Assembly (NCBI RefSeq): GCF_002591915.1
Contig: NZ_NIHB01000002.1
Location: 566,133 to 630,132 of the forward strand
DNA length: 64,000 nucleotides
Source of the DNA: Marinicella litoralis
GTDB taxonomy: Bacteria > Pseudomonadota > Gammaproteobacteria > Xanthomonadales > Marinicellaceae
Direction: 5' to 3'
A program made the translations under genes and the position numbers. Position 1 is the stretch's first letter, and each line of letters starts with the position of its first letter. The notes beneath the pieces were generated by a model, which did not search any database, was not told the origin of the DNA, and saw nothing but the letters and a program-made list of their open reading frames with translations. Of this stretch, positions 35,873 through 45,280 are shown one piece after another.

Positions 35873-37828
35873 ATGTCAGATCGCATCCTTTGGCAACCTT
35901 CTGAAGCCATGTTGGCAAGCAGCCAATTAACTCAATTTACCGACATGTTGAATAAACAGCATGATTTAAATCTCAGTGATTATGCTGAGTTACACGATTA
36001 TTCAATCACTCATCGAGCCGAATTTTGGCGGGCAGTGATTGATTTTTGTGGGGTGATTTATCATGCTGAGGCCGATACAGACTTGATTGATGAAGGACAC
36101 ATGATTGATGCCCAGTGGTTTAAAGGCATGACACTGAATTTTGCAGAAAATTTGCTTAAACATCAAGGCACTGACGATGCCATTATTTTTGAATCCGAAT
36201 CTGGCGCAGTGAAGAGGCTAAGCTTTGATCAATTGACCAGTCAAGTATCGCAAGTGCAACAAAAACTGCGTGAATGCAAAGTCGGTGTTGGTGATCGGGT
36301 GGCAGGCTTTTTACCCAACCTGGCCGAAACCATTGTGGTGATGTTGGCCACCACCTCTTTGGGTGCTGTCTGGTCTTCAACTTCGCCAGATTTTGGAATC
36401 AATGGTGTGGTTGATCGATTTGGCCAAATTGAACCCAAGGTTTTGTTCTCAGTTGATGGCTATGAATACAATGGCAAAACCCATGATTGTTTAGCCAAAG
36501 TTGAACAAATAGCGGCGCGAATCGACAGCATTGAACAGACGGTTATTATCAATTTTACTGGCGAAGCAAATAAATTGCCTGCTGGCTGTATTGACTACGA
36601 TCAATGGTTAGTTGGTACTGATGCCACGGCCACGATTGTATACACACCCGTACCGTTTGACCATCCTTTGTACATCCTGTATTCATCAGGCACCACCGGC
36701 AAGCCTAAATGCATCGTACATCGAACCGGTGGAATACTGTTACAACACCTCAAAGAGTTGATGTTACATGCCAATGTGGCCGAAGGCAAAAGGCTGTTTT
36801 ACTTCACCACTTGTGGTTGGATGATGTGGAACTGGATGACCTCAACATTGGCCACTGGTGCCAGTTTGGTGCTGTTTGATGGATCACCCTTTTATCCAGA
36901 TGGCAATCGTTTGTTCGATTTAGTGGATCAACATGACATCACCCACTTTGGCACTTCTGCCAAATGGATTTCAGCGGTAGAGAAAGCCGGGATCAAACCG
37001 ATTGAAACACACCAGCTTGATCAACTTGAAACCATTTTTTCAACCGGATCACCATTGATGCCTGAAAGTTTCGATTTTGTTTATCAACAAGTCAAAGCCG
37101 ATGTCTGCTTGTCTTCTATCTCTGGCGGTACCGATATATGTTCTTGTTTTGCTTTAGGCAACAGCAACCTCCCAGTGTATTCAGGTCAGCTGCAATGTAC
37201 GGGTTTAGGCATGGCGGTGAAAATTCTGGACGATAAACAGCAAAGCATCATTGGGGCACCTGGAGAACTGGCTTGTGATCGGGCCTTTCCCTCAATGCCG
37301 GTTTATTTTTGGCAAGATCCAAACAATGAAAAATACAAATCCGCTTACTTTGATAAGTACGATAACATTTGGTGTCATTCAGACCGTGCCGAAATCACTG
37401 AACAAGGTGGCATGGTTATTTATGGTCGCTCCGACACCACCTTAAACCCTGGTGGGGTGCGCATAGGAACCGCTGAAATCTATCGGCAAGTGGAATCTTT
37501 GAATGAAATCACCGAATCAATCGTGGTGGGTCAAGAATGGGAGGAAGACACACGGGTTATCTTGTTTGTGGTGATGCAACCAGGCCATCAATTGGATGAT
37601 GCCTTGCGCTTAAAAATTTGCCAAACCATCAGAGCGAACACCACACCCAGGCATGTACCAGCCAAAATCATTGCTGTCGATGCCATCCCAAAAACCATCA
37701 GTGGAAAAATTGTTGAAATCGCAGTACGGGATGTGATTCATGGTAAAACGGTAGCCAATACCGATGCGCTGGCCAATCCAGAGGCATTGGATCTGTTTAA
37801 AAACTTGGCAGAACTACAGCAACAGTGA
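35873..37828 (+). CDS. aacS: Acetoacetyl-CoA synthetase (acetoacetate-CoA ligase)
   Basis: A 651-residue ATP-dependent ligase that makes acetoacetyl-CoA from acetoacetate, in the cytoplasm. The adenylate-forming motif is YILYSSGTTGKPKCIVHRTGG (about residues 265-285), then FYFTTCGWMMWNWMTS (about 306-321), SISGGTDICSCF, and the late YGRSDTTLNPGGVRIGTAEIYR (about 521-542), with AIPKTISGKIVEIAVRDVI as the final Lys-bearing motif. The length and the GGTDIC motif mark AacS rather than acetyl-CoA synthetase. It is followed 21 bp later by a WYL regulator on the same strand. With MaiA elsewhere in the window it would allow use of acetoacetate from tyrosine. Confidence 0.93.
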   Translation: MSDRILWQPSEAMLASSQLTQFTDMLNKQHDLNLSDYAELHDYSITHRAEFWRAVIDFCGVIYHAEADTDLIDEGHMIDAQWFKGMTLNFAENLLKHQGTDDAIIFESESGAVKRLSFDQLTSQVSQVQQKLRECKVGVGDRVAGFLPNLAETIVVMLATTSLGAVWSSTSPDFGINGVVDRFGQIEPKVLFSVDGYEYNGKTHDCLAKVEQIAARIDSIEQTVIINFTGEANKLPAGCIDYDQWLVGTDATATIVYTPVPFDHPLYILYSSGTTGKPKCIVHRTGGILLQHLKELMLHANVAEGKRLFYFTTCGWMMWNWMTSTLATGASLVLFDGSPFYPDGNRLFDLVDQHDITHFGTSAKWISAVEKAGIKPIETHQLDQLETIFSTGSPLMPESFDFVYQQVKADVCLSSISGGTDICSCFALGNSNLPVYSGQLQCTGLGMAVKILDDKQQSIIGAPGELACDRAFPSMPVYFWQDPNNEKYKSAYFDKYDNIWCHSDRAEITEQGGMVIYGRSDTTLNPGGVRIGTAEIYRQVESLNEITESIVVGQEWEEDTRVILFVVMQPGHQLDDALRLKICQTIRANTTPRHVPAKIIAVDAIPKTISGKIVEIAVRDVIHGKTVANTDALANPEALDLFKNLAELQQQ

Positions 37829-37849
37829 ATTGAGTTAAACTGTACCCTG

Positions 37850-38803
37850 ATGAAAAAAATCGATCGCATATACTTACTGGATAAGATCCTTAAAGAACGG
37901 CGCACAGCCGTGGCGATTGATACCCTCAAGGAAAGATTGGAATGTTCTCAAGCCACGGTTTATCGAATCATTGCCACCCTGCGTGATGAATTCAATGCGC
38001 CGATTGAGACGGACGAAAACGGAGTATACTATGACCGATCAGCGCAATTTGATTTACCAGGCATCCGTTTAAATGCAGAAGAAACCCAAGGGCTTTTGAT
38101 GGCGGCCCAATTACTGGAAGATTTACAGTCTGAATCGCTACAAAAACCAATGCAACGCATCCTCGACAACATCGACAAAGTATTGGAACAAAAAGGCATT
38201 CAAAATCGACGGATGATTCAAATCATCCCTGCCCTGTCAAGAAAACCCGATCCCAATGTCTTTCAAAAAGCCATGACAGCACTGCAAAATGAAAAAAAAC
38301 TAAACATCAGCTACCAAACTCGCAACAACAAAAACACCACCCAACGGTTGGTTTCACCTCAAAGATTGACCAGTTATAAGAATGCTTGGTATTTAGATGC
38401 CTGGTGCCACCTGAGAAATGGCATCCGTTTGTTTGCCTTAGAACAGATACAAAGCATAGAAAACGACATAGAACGAGCACACAAGGTGCCTGCAGAAGAT
38501 TTGCGTGCACATTATGCCGAAAGCTATGGTATTTTTTCCGGTCAAGTCAAACACCAAGCTGCCATCAAAATCAACACCGAACAAGCCCCTTGGACGGTGT
38601 TTGAGCATTGGCACTCAAAGCAAAAAATGCAGCGATTGAATGACACTCATATGATGTTGCACATTCCCTATAATGATGAAAGGGAATTGATTGCCGATGT
38701 GATGCGGTTGGGTACTGCCGCTGAAATCACCGCGCCTGAATCACTGCGATTACAATTTCAGCAGCAATTGGCGCAAATAATGAATCAATATTTAAATGAT
38801 TAA
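37850..38803 (+). CDS. WYL-domain transcriptional regulator (YafY type)
   Basis: A 317-residue DNA-binding protein. Residues 1-60 form an HTH (KKIDRIYLLDKILKERR, then LKERLECSQATVYRIIATLRDEF), a winged-helix of the HTH_11 type. A central linker is followed by the WYL domain (about residues 140-230): LNISYQTRNNKNTTQRLVSPQRLTSYKNAWYLDAWCHLRNGIRLFALEQIQSI is the region, with the W-Y-L core appearing as AWYLDAW. A C-terminal WCX-type extension runs to 317. WYL domains bind single-stranded nucleic acid or nucleotides. It overlaps the DUF748 gene by 8 bp and follows aacS closely, so it might control aacS, but this is not shown. Confidence 0.88.
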   Translation: MKKIDRIYLLDKILKERRTAVAIDTLKERLECSQATVYRIIATLRDEFNAPIETDENGVYYDRSAQFDLPGIRLNAEETQGLLMAAQLLEDLQSESLQKPMQRILDNIDKVLEQKGIQNRRMIQIIPALSRKPDPNVFQKAMTALQNEKKLNISYQTRNNKNTTQRLVSPQRLTSYKNAWYLDAWCHLRNGIRLFALEQIQSIENDIERAHKVPAEDLRAHYAESYGIFSGQVKHQAAIKINTEQAPWTVFEHWHSKQKMQRLNDTHMMLHIPYNDERELIADVMRLGTAAEITAPESLRLQFQQQLAQIMNQYLND

Positions 38804-40454
38804 AAGGCTGTATAAATACACATCTTTTTGGTTGTTACTGATGTTGTTACTTTATTTGTTGTTTGGTTTTTTCTATGCGCCAAAGTTAATTGAAAAACAT
38901 TTGAATGTTCAAATACAGCAGCACTTGGAGATGCAAGCCGAATGGTCCTCCTTGAAGTTCAATCCAATCACCTTTACCCTCGAATTGTCAGATTTACAAC
39001 TAACAGATCGTAAACATCAAACATGGTACAGCAGTCAAAAAACTGCCATTAACTTTGACCCCTTCAATTTACTTTGGGGCCAATGGCAGTTCTCAAATCT
39101 GATACTGAAGCAACCCAACATCACCTTATCAACCGATGAATCAGGCCAAGTCATCATACCTGCGCTGCCAGAATTTTCAGTAGCCAGCGATCCAGAAGAA
39201 AGCATTGATTTGATTATTAACAACATCGAATTAAATCAAGGACTCATGAACCTTCAAGCTGGGAACATCAAAAAAGATTTTGAACTGAACATACAAAACA
39301 TATCCATCAAACAAAACAAATTCAGCTTGACCGACGAAAACAGTTATTTTGACCTTACGATGACCACTGAAAATGGCGAATCTGTCACATTAAATGGACA
39401 TTACAACCATGCTCAACAACACCTACAGAGTAAAATCAATTTAAATAATTGGCAAGCCAGCACCCTGAATCAAGCCTTACCGAATGAGCTGATGGTTAAC
39501 AACCAAAGCGGTCTGATCCAGGCAGAAGGACGAATTGATTGGCCGCTACAACATAAGCCATTGCTCAATTTCAATCACATTCAAATCGACAATTTGGGTT
39601 CACTGTGGCATAACTCAATTCAGCTGATTGGGCTGTCAGCCAACATGGAACAACTTGAAATCAATACAGAAACTAAAGAAATCAAAATGGATCGATTCCA
39701 TTCTGGACAAGCCAGTTGGCAATTGAATTGGCCCTTGGCTTTACCAGATGCATCCAATACACCGTCCTCCACTGAAAATCAATCCACTGTTAAACCATGG
39801 TCAGTCAGCATCAAGCAAATTGACATTACAAATTGGCCGATTGAATTGATTGACCGTGAAGTTGCTGCCACCCTGCCAATCAATATAGAATCATTGGCAA
39901 TCACCTCATTCAACACCCAGTCTGAACCCGTCCTTTTACACAGCATTATTCAGGTTACACAGCATGGCACAATCACCATCAACAGCGAACTTGGCCTGTC
40001 GCCACTGTACACAGAAGGAAAATTAAACCTGGAAATGATTCATTTACCGGATTTAGCAAGCTGGATAACTGCACAATCTGGCATGGTTATCACCAAAGGC
40101 AGTTTAAGCGGTCAGCAAAATTTTAAATACCATCCAGACAATTTTGAAATCAATGGACATGTAACTGTCATTGATGGCTTCATACAGAACCAGGCTGGGC
40201 AAGAAGTTGTCGATTTTGGCCAACTGATGATTGGTGAAACCAGCATCAACAGCACAAACCATACCATCATTTTTGATCAAATCACCTTAGACCATGCCAA
40301 TGGCCGCATCATCGAGGACAACCATAAAGCCATTGATCCCCAATCATTGGGAAGCAGCGAGGCGATCAATCAAGACAATACAATCGCAGATCATTGGACG
40401 ATTAAAATCGGTACAATCAAATCCCTAAACACCCCCAACAACGCAGATAATTGA
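38796..40454 (+). CDS. Short DUF748 (AsmA-like) protein
   Basis: A 552-residue protein of the AsmA-like DUF748 family. One N-terminal membrane helix (about residues 8-28, FWLLLMLLLYLLFGFFYAP) is followed by repetitive beta strands in the periplasm. Family segments are visible: LIEKHLNVQIQQHLEMQAEWSSLKFNPITFTLELSDLQLTD, a VKPWSVSIKQIDITNWPIELIDREV repeat and LNLEMIHLPDL. Full-length DUF748 proteins have about 1000 residues or more; this one ends abruptly just after the WTIKIGTIKSLN strand, where others continue with DG-x-x-x-x-D and a long C-terminal half. It may be a truncated remnant or a naturally short form. It overlaps the WYL gene by 8 bp. Confidence 0.78.
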   Translation: MIKRLYKYTSFWLLLMLLLYLLFGFFYAPKLIEKHLNVQIQQHLEMQAEWSSLKFNPITFTLELSDLQLTDRKHQTWYSSQKTAINFDPFNLLWGQWQFSNLILKQPNITLSTDESGQVIIPALPEFSVASDPEESIDLIINNIELNQGLMNLQAGNIKKDFELNIQNISIKQNKFSLTDENSYFDLTMTTENGESVTLNGHYNHAQQHLQSKINLNNWQASTLNQALPNELMVNNQSGLIQAEGRIDWPLQHKPLLNFNHIQIDNLGSLWHNSIQLIGLSANMEQLEINTETKEIKMDRFHSGQASWQLNWPLALPDASNTPSSTENQSTVKPWSVSIKQIDITNWPIELIDREVAATLPINIESLAITSFNTQSEPVLLHSIIQVTQHGTITINSELGLSPLYTEGKLNLEMIHLPDLASWITAQSGMVITKGSLSGQQNFKYHPDNFEINGHVTVIDGFIQNQAGQEVVDFGQLMIGETSINSTNHTIIFDQITLDHANGRIIEDNHKAIDPQSLGSSEAINQDNTIADHWTIKIGTIKSLNTPNNADN

Positions 40455-40607
40455 GTTTGAAAATTGGCACTAAACCGGCAAATGATTCAATTGAGGTTAA
40501 CAATTCAGTGGATCTTTGTCCGCTTTTCAAGATGCTGTGTTAAATCATCCGACTATACCAATCAAACAGGTAGGGAAATGCATTCTTTTTGTGGTTAAAA
40601 TATCTGG

Positions 40608-41249
40608 ATGAAATCCAAAGGCAGGCCACAACACCAAGACATTTTGACACCAGCAGAGTGGCGTGTTGTGAGTTTGGTGCAACATGGCTTGACCAACCCA
40701 CAAATGGCTGAACAATTACAAGTCAGCATCAATACAATCAAATACCACATCACCAATGATGTGGAAAAATTGCGCATTCACAGCCATGGACAAGTCAGCA
40801 ACAAAAAATCCTTACTACACTATTTGGGTGCTCCCAAAGACAGTCCATTTCACCGGAGTCAACACATGAAAAAAGCAACACCTATCCAATCATTGGGACA
40901 AATTTCACGCACGGTCAAAAACATCGCACAATCTGAAACTTGGTATAAAGATGTGCTGGGACTCAAGCATTTATACACATACGGTCAACTGGCGTTTTTC
41001 GACCTCAATGGCGTTCGGCTTATGCTTTCCGAGGCCGACGACAAGGATTCAACAACCCAATCTGCATCAGTCCTTTATTTCCAAACCGAGGACATTAAAT
41101 ACAGCCACCAGCAGTTAAGCGAAAAAGGCATAACATTCAGTCATGCTCCACACAAAGTCCATGTTCATGATGATGGCACTGAAGAATGGATGGCCTTTTT
41201 TAATGATTCGGAGGGACGGCCATTGGGTTTAATGGGACAATACAAATAA
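40608..41249 (+). CDS. LuxR-type HTH fused to a VOC (glyoxalase-like) domain
   Basis: A 213-residue protein with two domains. Residues 10-70 form a LuxR/GerE helix-turn-helix: LTPAEWRVVSLVQHGLTNPQMAEQL, then QVSINTIKYHITNDVEKL, with the family's conserved Glu in place and the Thr-Val type helix. After a linker (about 75-92), residues 95-213 make a VOC domain: ISRTVKNIAQSETWYKDVLGLKHLYTYG, AFFDLNGVRLMLSE, VLYFQTEDI, and the end FFNDSEGRPLGLMGQYK. The VOC domain has several His and Glu but I cannot tell if the metal site is complete. It would be a regulator with a small-molecule sensor. The gene is monocistronic, with a terminator after it. Confidence 0.85.
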   Translation: MKSKGRPQHQDILTPAEWRVVSLVQHGLTNPQMAEQLQVSINTIKYHITNDVEKLRIHSHGQVSNKKSLLHYLGAPKDSPFHRSQHMKKATPIQSLGQISRTVKNIAQSETWYKDVLGLKHLYTYGQLAFFDLNGVRLMLSEADDKDSTTQSASVLYFQTEDIKYSHQQLSEKGITFSHAPHKVHVHDDGTEEWMAFFNDSEGRPLGLMGQYK

Positions 41250-41275
41250 CCCTGTTGACCTAAATATTAAAGTAT

Positions 41276-41306
41276 AAAAAAACCCAAACATCGGCTTGGG
41301 TTTTTT
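41276..41306. terminator. Bidirectional terminator between the VOC gene and ppnN
   Basis: AACCCAA (41281-41287) and TTGGGTT (41296-41302) form the stem, with an A-run on the left and six T residues on the right, so it can serve both converging genes. Confidence 0.87.
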
Positions 41307-41337
41307 ACAGTCAATATTTTTAAAGTAATATTCAATA

Positions 41338-42720
41338 TCACTTCACCACTTCGAACACGGGGGTGTAAGTACTGCCAGGTAACTTCATTCGCTTTTGCGC
41401 AATGAACGATTGCAAAAGGTCATCTAATTTTTCCATCAATTCTTTATCACCATTGATTTGGTATACCCCTTTTTCTTTGATTTGCTGCACACCATATTCT
41501 TTGACATTTCCGGCCACAATACCAGAAAATGCCCTGCGCAATGAAGCTGAAAGCTCTTCGACGGGGCGGTCCAAATACAAATCCAAAGCCGCCATATTTT
41601 CATGTGATGGAATGAATGGGAATTGGAACGAACTGTCAATATGTAAACCCCAGTTAAAGTAATAACTGACTTTATTTTTGGTGCGGTACAATTTCACTTG
41701 ATCCATACCAGCCATCATTTTAATCGCCACGTCTTCTGGATCATCAATGATGATTTCGTACAATTCGGCCACTTCATCTCCCAAAGCAAATCGAATAAAC
41801 TCATCAATTTTATGAAAATAATCGGCTGATTCTTTAGGGCCGGTCATGATGAATGGAAACGGTACACCTTGGTTTTTCTGGTTAGATAATATTCCGATCA
41901 AATACAAAATTTCTTCCGCTGTACCCACACCACCTGGGAACACGATGATGCCATGACCCAAACGCACAAAAGCCTCCAATCGTTTTTCAATGTCTGGCAT
42001 GATGACCAAATGATTGACAATTGGGTTAGGGGCTTCAGCAGCGATGATTCCAGGTTCTGTTAAGCCAATGTACCTGCCGTCTTTGATTCTTTGTTTAGAA
42101 TGGCCCACAGTGGCCCCTTTCATTGGGCCTTTCATGGCACCTGTGCCACAGCCTGTACAGATGTGTGCGCCACGCAAACCCAATTGATACCCAATGTCTT
42201 TGGTGTATTGGTATTCAACACGATTGATTGAATGCCCACCCCAACAAACCACTAAATTAGGCTCTGTGCCAAATTGATGCACTTCACCACGACGTAAAAT
42301 TTCAAACACAAAGTTGGTGATGTCAAATGATTCATCTAAATCATAATTCCCCACACCTTTTTCAGTGCTTTGAAACACAATGTCGCGCAATACTGAGAAG
42401 ATAGAATCCCTGATACCTGAAATCATTTTACCATCAACAAAGGCTTGAGCAGGTGCGTTAACAAAGCGCAAATGGATACCACGTTCACGTGGAATTAAAG
42501 TCACATCAAAATCTGGGTAGCGTTCTAACACCGCCATCGCATCATCTTCTTTGGCATCACAGTTCAAAACGGCCAAACAACATTTTCTGAACAGTTCATG
42601 GACGCCGCCTTTACCGACTTCCATCATTTTGTTAACTTCCTCTTGTGACAATAAAGTCATGCCGCCCCTGGCTGCAATGGTGCATTTTTCTATAATTTTC
42701 AAATTATTTTCGTTATTCAT
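41338..42720 (-). CDS. ppnN: Pyrimidine/purine nucleotide 5'-monophosphate nucleosidase
   Basis: A 460-residue protein matching PpnN (formerly YgdH; 454 residues in E. coli), which hydrolyses nucleoside monophosphates to ribose 5-phosphate and base and is stimulated by (p)ppGpp. The LOG domain in the middle has GAHICTGCGTGAMKGPMKGATVGHSK (about residues 183-208) and the PGGVGTAEEILYLIGILSNQK motif (about 260-280). The N-terminal and C-terminal extensions of the long PpnN type are present (the C-terminal half with ELYEIIIDDPEDVA and the SLRRAFSGIVAGNVKEYG). It lies after an unusual leader region at 42917-42987. Confidence 0.94.
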   Translation of the reverse strand: MNNENNLKIIEKCTIAARGGMTLLSQEEVNKMMEVGKGGVHELFRKCCLAVLNCDAKEDDAMAVLERYPDFDVTLIPRERGIHLRFVNAPAQAFVDGKMISGIRDSIFSVLRDIVFQSTEKGVGNYDLDESFDITNFVFEILRRGEVHQFGTEPNLVVCWGGHSINRVEYQYTKDIGYQLGLRGAHICTGCGTGAMKGPMKGATVGHSKQRIKDGRYIGLTEPGIIAAEAPNPIVNHLVIMPDIEKRLEAFVRLGHGIIVFPGGVGTAEEILYLIGILSNQKNQGVPFPFIMTGPKESADYFHKIDEFIRFALGDEVAELYEIIIDDPEDVAIKMMAGMDQVKLYRTKNKVSYYFNWGLHIDSSFQFPFIPSHENMAALDLYLDRPVEELSASLRRAFSGIVAGNVKEYGVQQIKEKGVYQINGDKELMEKLDDLLQSFIAQKRMKLPGSTYTPVFEVVK

Positions 42721-43153
42721 ATTTTTTCCTTTTCTTATTATTATTATATTTCAATCAAACCTTCAGAGTCACCAAAGCAAAATCTCGATTGGTATCAAGA
42801 CAGCCCCTAAGCACTCAGAAGTGATTCAATGCGGATTTTTCTACCGCGGTCGCCATCATGTGGATGATGGTAACGATTTGACACAATGTTATTTCATGCA
42901 TGTGTCGTTTTGACTAAAAAGCCAGCAAGAATGCTGGCTTAAGTTAGGTTTGTACCGATTATAACCTTTGTCGATAATAAATTCCAATCACAGCCAGTTT
43001 AGCCACTTGTTATCTGAATTATTGCTGATTGTTATTGAATATTGGTCAAGAAACAACATATCAGGTTTTGTCATTCTGAAGTTTGTATCACTTATTTATC
43101 TGAAGCCGATACAGACCTCACCTTTTTTATGCTTCAGCTTATACAATATAACC
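42721..43153. other. Gene-free stretch of about 430 bp
   Basis: Between ppnN (minus) and the DUF3301 gene (plus). It holds the promoter-plus-hairpin described above. A frame of about 120 codons on the plus strand ends at 42913 but starts inside ppnN and has no ribosome site. No recognisable gene was found. Confidence 0.6.
42917..42987 (-). promoter_or_regulatory. Possible promoter with immediate hairpin upstream of ppnN
   Basis: On the minus strand TTGGAA (42987-42982) and a perfect TATAAT (42963-42958) are 18 bp apart, so transcription would begin near 42951. Only about 8 nt downstream lies a hairpin AAGCCAGCA-TTCT-TGCTGGCTT (42943-42922) followed by a T-run on the minus strand. The transcript would thus be about 40 nt long if the hairpin terminates, or run on to ppnN 200 bp away if it does not. 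This looks like an attenuator or a very short RNA, but it may also be the terminator of something unrelated. Confidence 0.45.
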
Positions 43154-43483
43154 ATGTTAGAACTCACATTATTATTGGCCTTTGGTTTACTGGGCTATTA
43201 TTGGTCCAATCAAGTCAGTGCCTTAGACGCATCCAGGTCGGCAGGCAAACAATTGACTCAACAAAAAGGCTGGGCTTTTCTCGATGATTCACTGATGCAA
43301 AAAAGCATTAAACTTAAAACCAGGATGGGAAAAATTGCTCTGATCCGAAAATTTGAATTTGAATTTTCAGACTTGGATGCCAGCCGCTATACTGGAATCA
43401 TCACCCACCACGGTGGTACCGTCACTGAAATTAAATTTTTTCATGACAATGAAATCGAAACCATCGCATTAACCCGTTATTAA
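43154..43483 (+). CDS. DUF3301 family membrane-anchored protein
   Basis: A 109-residue protein starting at ATG 43154. An open frame runs further upstream, but the protein-like part starts here with a single membrane helix: LELTLLLAFGLLGYYWSNQVSALDASRSAGKQLTQQKGWAFLDDSLMQKSIKL is the region, the family's distinctive order (helix, then a WxF-type region). A short soluble domain follows with RKFEFEFSDLDASRYTGIITHHGG. DUF3301 is confined mostly to gammaproteobacteria and has no known role. It is 18 bp before the ABC exporter gene and may be its operon partner. Confidence 0.88.
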   Translation: MLELTLLLAFGLLGYYWSNQVSALDASRSAGKQLTQQKGWAFLDDSLMQKSIKLKTRMGKIALIRKFEFEFSDLDASRYTGIITHHGGTVTEIKFFHDNEIETIALTRY

Positions 43484-43501
43484 ATTAATCTCAGTTTTAC
43501 T

Positions 43502-45256
43502 ATGACATTATTCAAAGTACTCTCTTATGGTAAAGGCTTCAAAGGCCAGGCCATTTGGGCCAGTGTTTGCTCAATCGTTAACAAGTTGTTCGACATTGCC
43601 CCTGAAATTTTAATTGGTATCGCCATTGACGTGGTTATTAATCAAGAAGATTCATTTGTCGCCAATTTGGGCGTTGTTGACCCCAAAGAACAATTGTATT
43701 TACTGGGCTTTCTGACATTTTTGATTTGGGCCGGCGAATCCATATTCCAATATTTATACATGAAAAATTGGCGCGAGTTGGCCCAAAAAATTCAACACCG
43801 TTTTCGGGTTGATTGTTATGGGCACATCCAACAAATGGACATGCGTTTTTTTGAAGATCAATCCACTGGACGATTGACTTCTATCCTGAACGATGATGTC
43901 AATCAATTGGAACGTTTTTTAAACATAGGGGCCAATGACATCTTACAAGTAGTCACTTCGGTGGTTGCTGTAGGTGCTGTGTTCTTTTTGATATCCACCA
44001 AACTGGCTCTGTTGGCTTTTTCACCCATTCCGGTGATCATCCTGGGGGCTTTTTATTTTCAACGCAAAGCCGAACCCAGGTACGCAGAAGTGCGGGAGAA
44101 GGCCGGGCAAATAGCCAGTGCCATCAACACCAACATTGCTGGCGTGGCAACCATCAAAAGCTTTACCAAAGAACGTCACGAAAAAAAGCGCATCAGCGCC
44201 ATCAGTGACGAATATGTCATGGCCAACGAATCAGCCATCAAAATTTCGTCGGCTTTCACACCCGTCATCCGCATGGCGATATTGACCGGCTTCCTGGCGA
44301 CATTTATTGTAGGCGGGTTAGACACACTCAATGGGGATCTGGCAGTGGGTGCCTATGGCGTGCTGGTTTTTTTAACTCAAAGGCTGTTGTGGCCTTTTCG
44401 TGACCTGGCCAACACCATGGATCTCTATGAACGCGGTATGGCCTCAGCACGTCGCATATTAGGCTTATTGGATGAACCCATTCACATCAAAGACCATGCA
44501 CAAGCTGAAAACATCGATTTATCTGGAAACATCGAAATGGAAGATGTCACTTTCAAATATGAATCTCAAACATCAGCCGCCTTAAAACAGATTAATCTAA
44601 CTATCAAAGCGGGTGAAACCCATGCTTTTGTTGGCCAAACAGGATCAGGTAAAAGTACCGTCATTAAATTACTGATGCGTTACTACCACGCCCAGCAAGG
44701 TCAAGTAAAAATGGATGGTGTGTTGATAGAAAATATCAACATCGTCTCCTTGCGCTCGCAGATCGGTTTGGTCTCACAAGCGACTTTTCTATTCAATGCC
44801 AGCATCTTTGACAACATACAATATGGCAATGAACAAGCCACAGAAGCTGAAGTCCTCAAAGCGGCCAAATTAGCCGAAGCGCACGAATTCATAGTGAAGC
44901 TTGATCAAGGCTACCAAACCACAGTGGGTGAAAGCGGGGTTAAATTATCGGGTGGACAAATTCAGCGCATTGCCTTGGCAAGGGCCTTGTTAAAAAACCC
45001 GCCGATATTGATATTGGACGAAGCCACCTCAGCTGTGGACAATGAAACCGAAGCTGCGATTCAACGATCGTTGAAAAAAATTGCCGACGGTCGAACCATT
45101 ATTTTGATTGCACACCGCTTATCAACCGTGGTGCATGCCGATCAAATTCATGTATTAGAAAATGGTGAATTCATCGAATCAGGCAGCCATGAGACCTTAT
45201 TGAAAAACCAAGGTCGCTACCATCAATTATGGAGCATCCAGACCGGTGGGGTTTGA
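43502..45256 (+). CDS. ABC exporter, fused permease and ATPase
   Basis: A 584-residue half-transporter of the MsbA/LmrA type. Residues 1-330 are the membrane domain with six helices and the coupling segments (FFEDQSTGRLTSILNDDV is the intracellular loop 1 region, about 116-133). The ATPase (about 345-584) has Walker A GQTGSGKST (378-386), the Q-loop in QIGLVSQATFLFN, the signature LSGGQ (482-486), Walker B ILILDE (502-507) and the H-loop His538. Half-transporters of this kind work as homodimers in the inner membrane. The substrate cannot be told; lipid A, drugs or peptides are possible. It follows the DUF3301 gene by 18 bp. Confidence 0.9.
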   Translation: MTLFKVLSYGKGFKGQAIWASVCSIVNKLFDIAPEILIGIAIDVVINQEDSFVANLGVVDPKEQLYLLGFLTFLIWAGESIFQYLYMKNWRELAQKIQHRFRVDCYGHIQQMDMRFFEDQSTGRLTSILNDDVNQLERFLNIGANDILQVVTSVVAVGAVFFLISTKLALLAFSPIPVIILGAFYFQRKAEPRYAEVREKAGQIASAINTNIAGVATIKSFTKERHEKKRISAISDEYVMANESAIKISSAFTPVIRMAILTGFLATFIVGGLDTLNGDLAVGAYGVLVFLTQRLLWPFRDLANTMDLYERGMASARRILGLLDEPIHIKDHAQAENIDLSGNIEMEDVTFKYESQTSAALKQINLTIKAGETHAFVGQTGSGKSTVIKLLMRYYHAQQGQVKMDGVLIENINIVSLRSQIGLVSQATFLFNASIFDNIQYGNEQATEAEVLKAAKLAEAHEFIVKLDQGYQTTVGESGVKLSGGQIQRIALARALLKNPPILILDEATSAVDNETEAAIQRSLKKIADGRTIILIAHRLSTVVHADQIHVLENGEFIESGSHETLLKNQGRYHQLWSIQTGGV

Positions 45257-45280
45257 GGTTTTAAACTGTCAAACTGTGGC

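Noticed and set aside
42551-42913. Open frame of 120 codons on the plus strand
   Set aside because: Its first half is antisense to ppnN, and no start with a ribosome site is seen in the rest.
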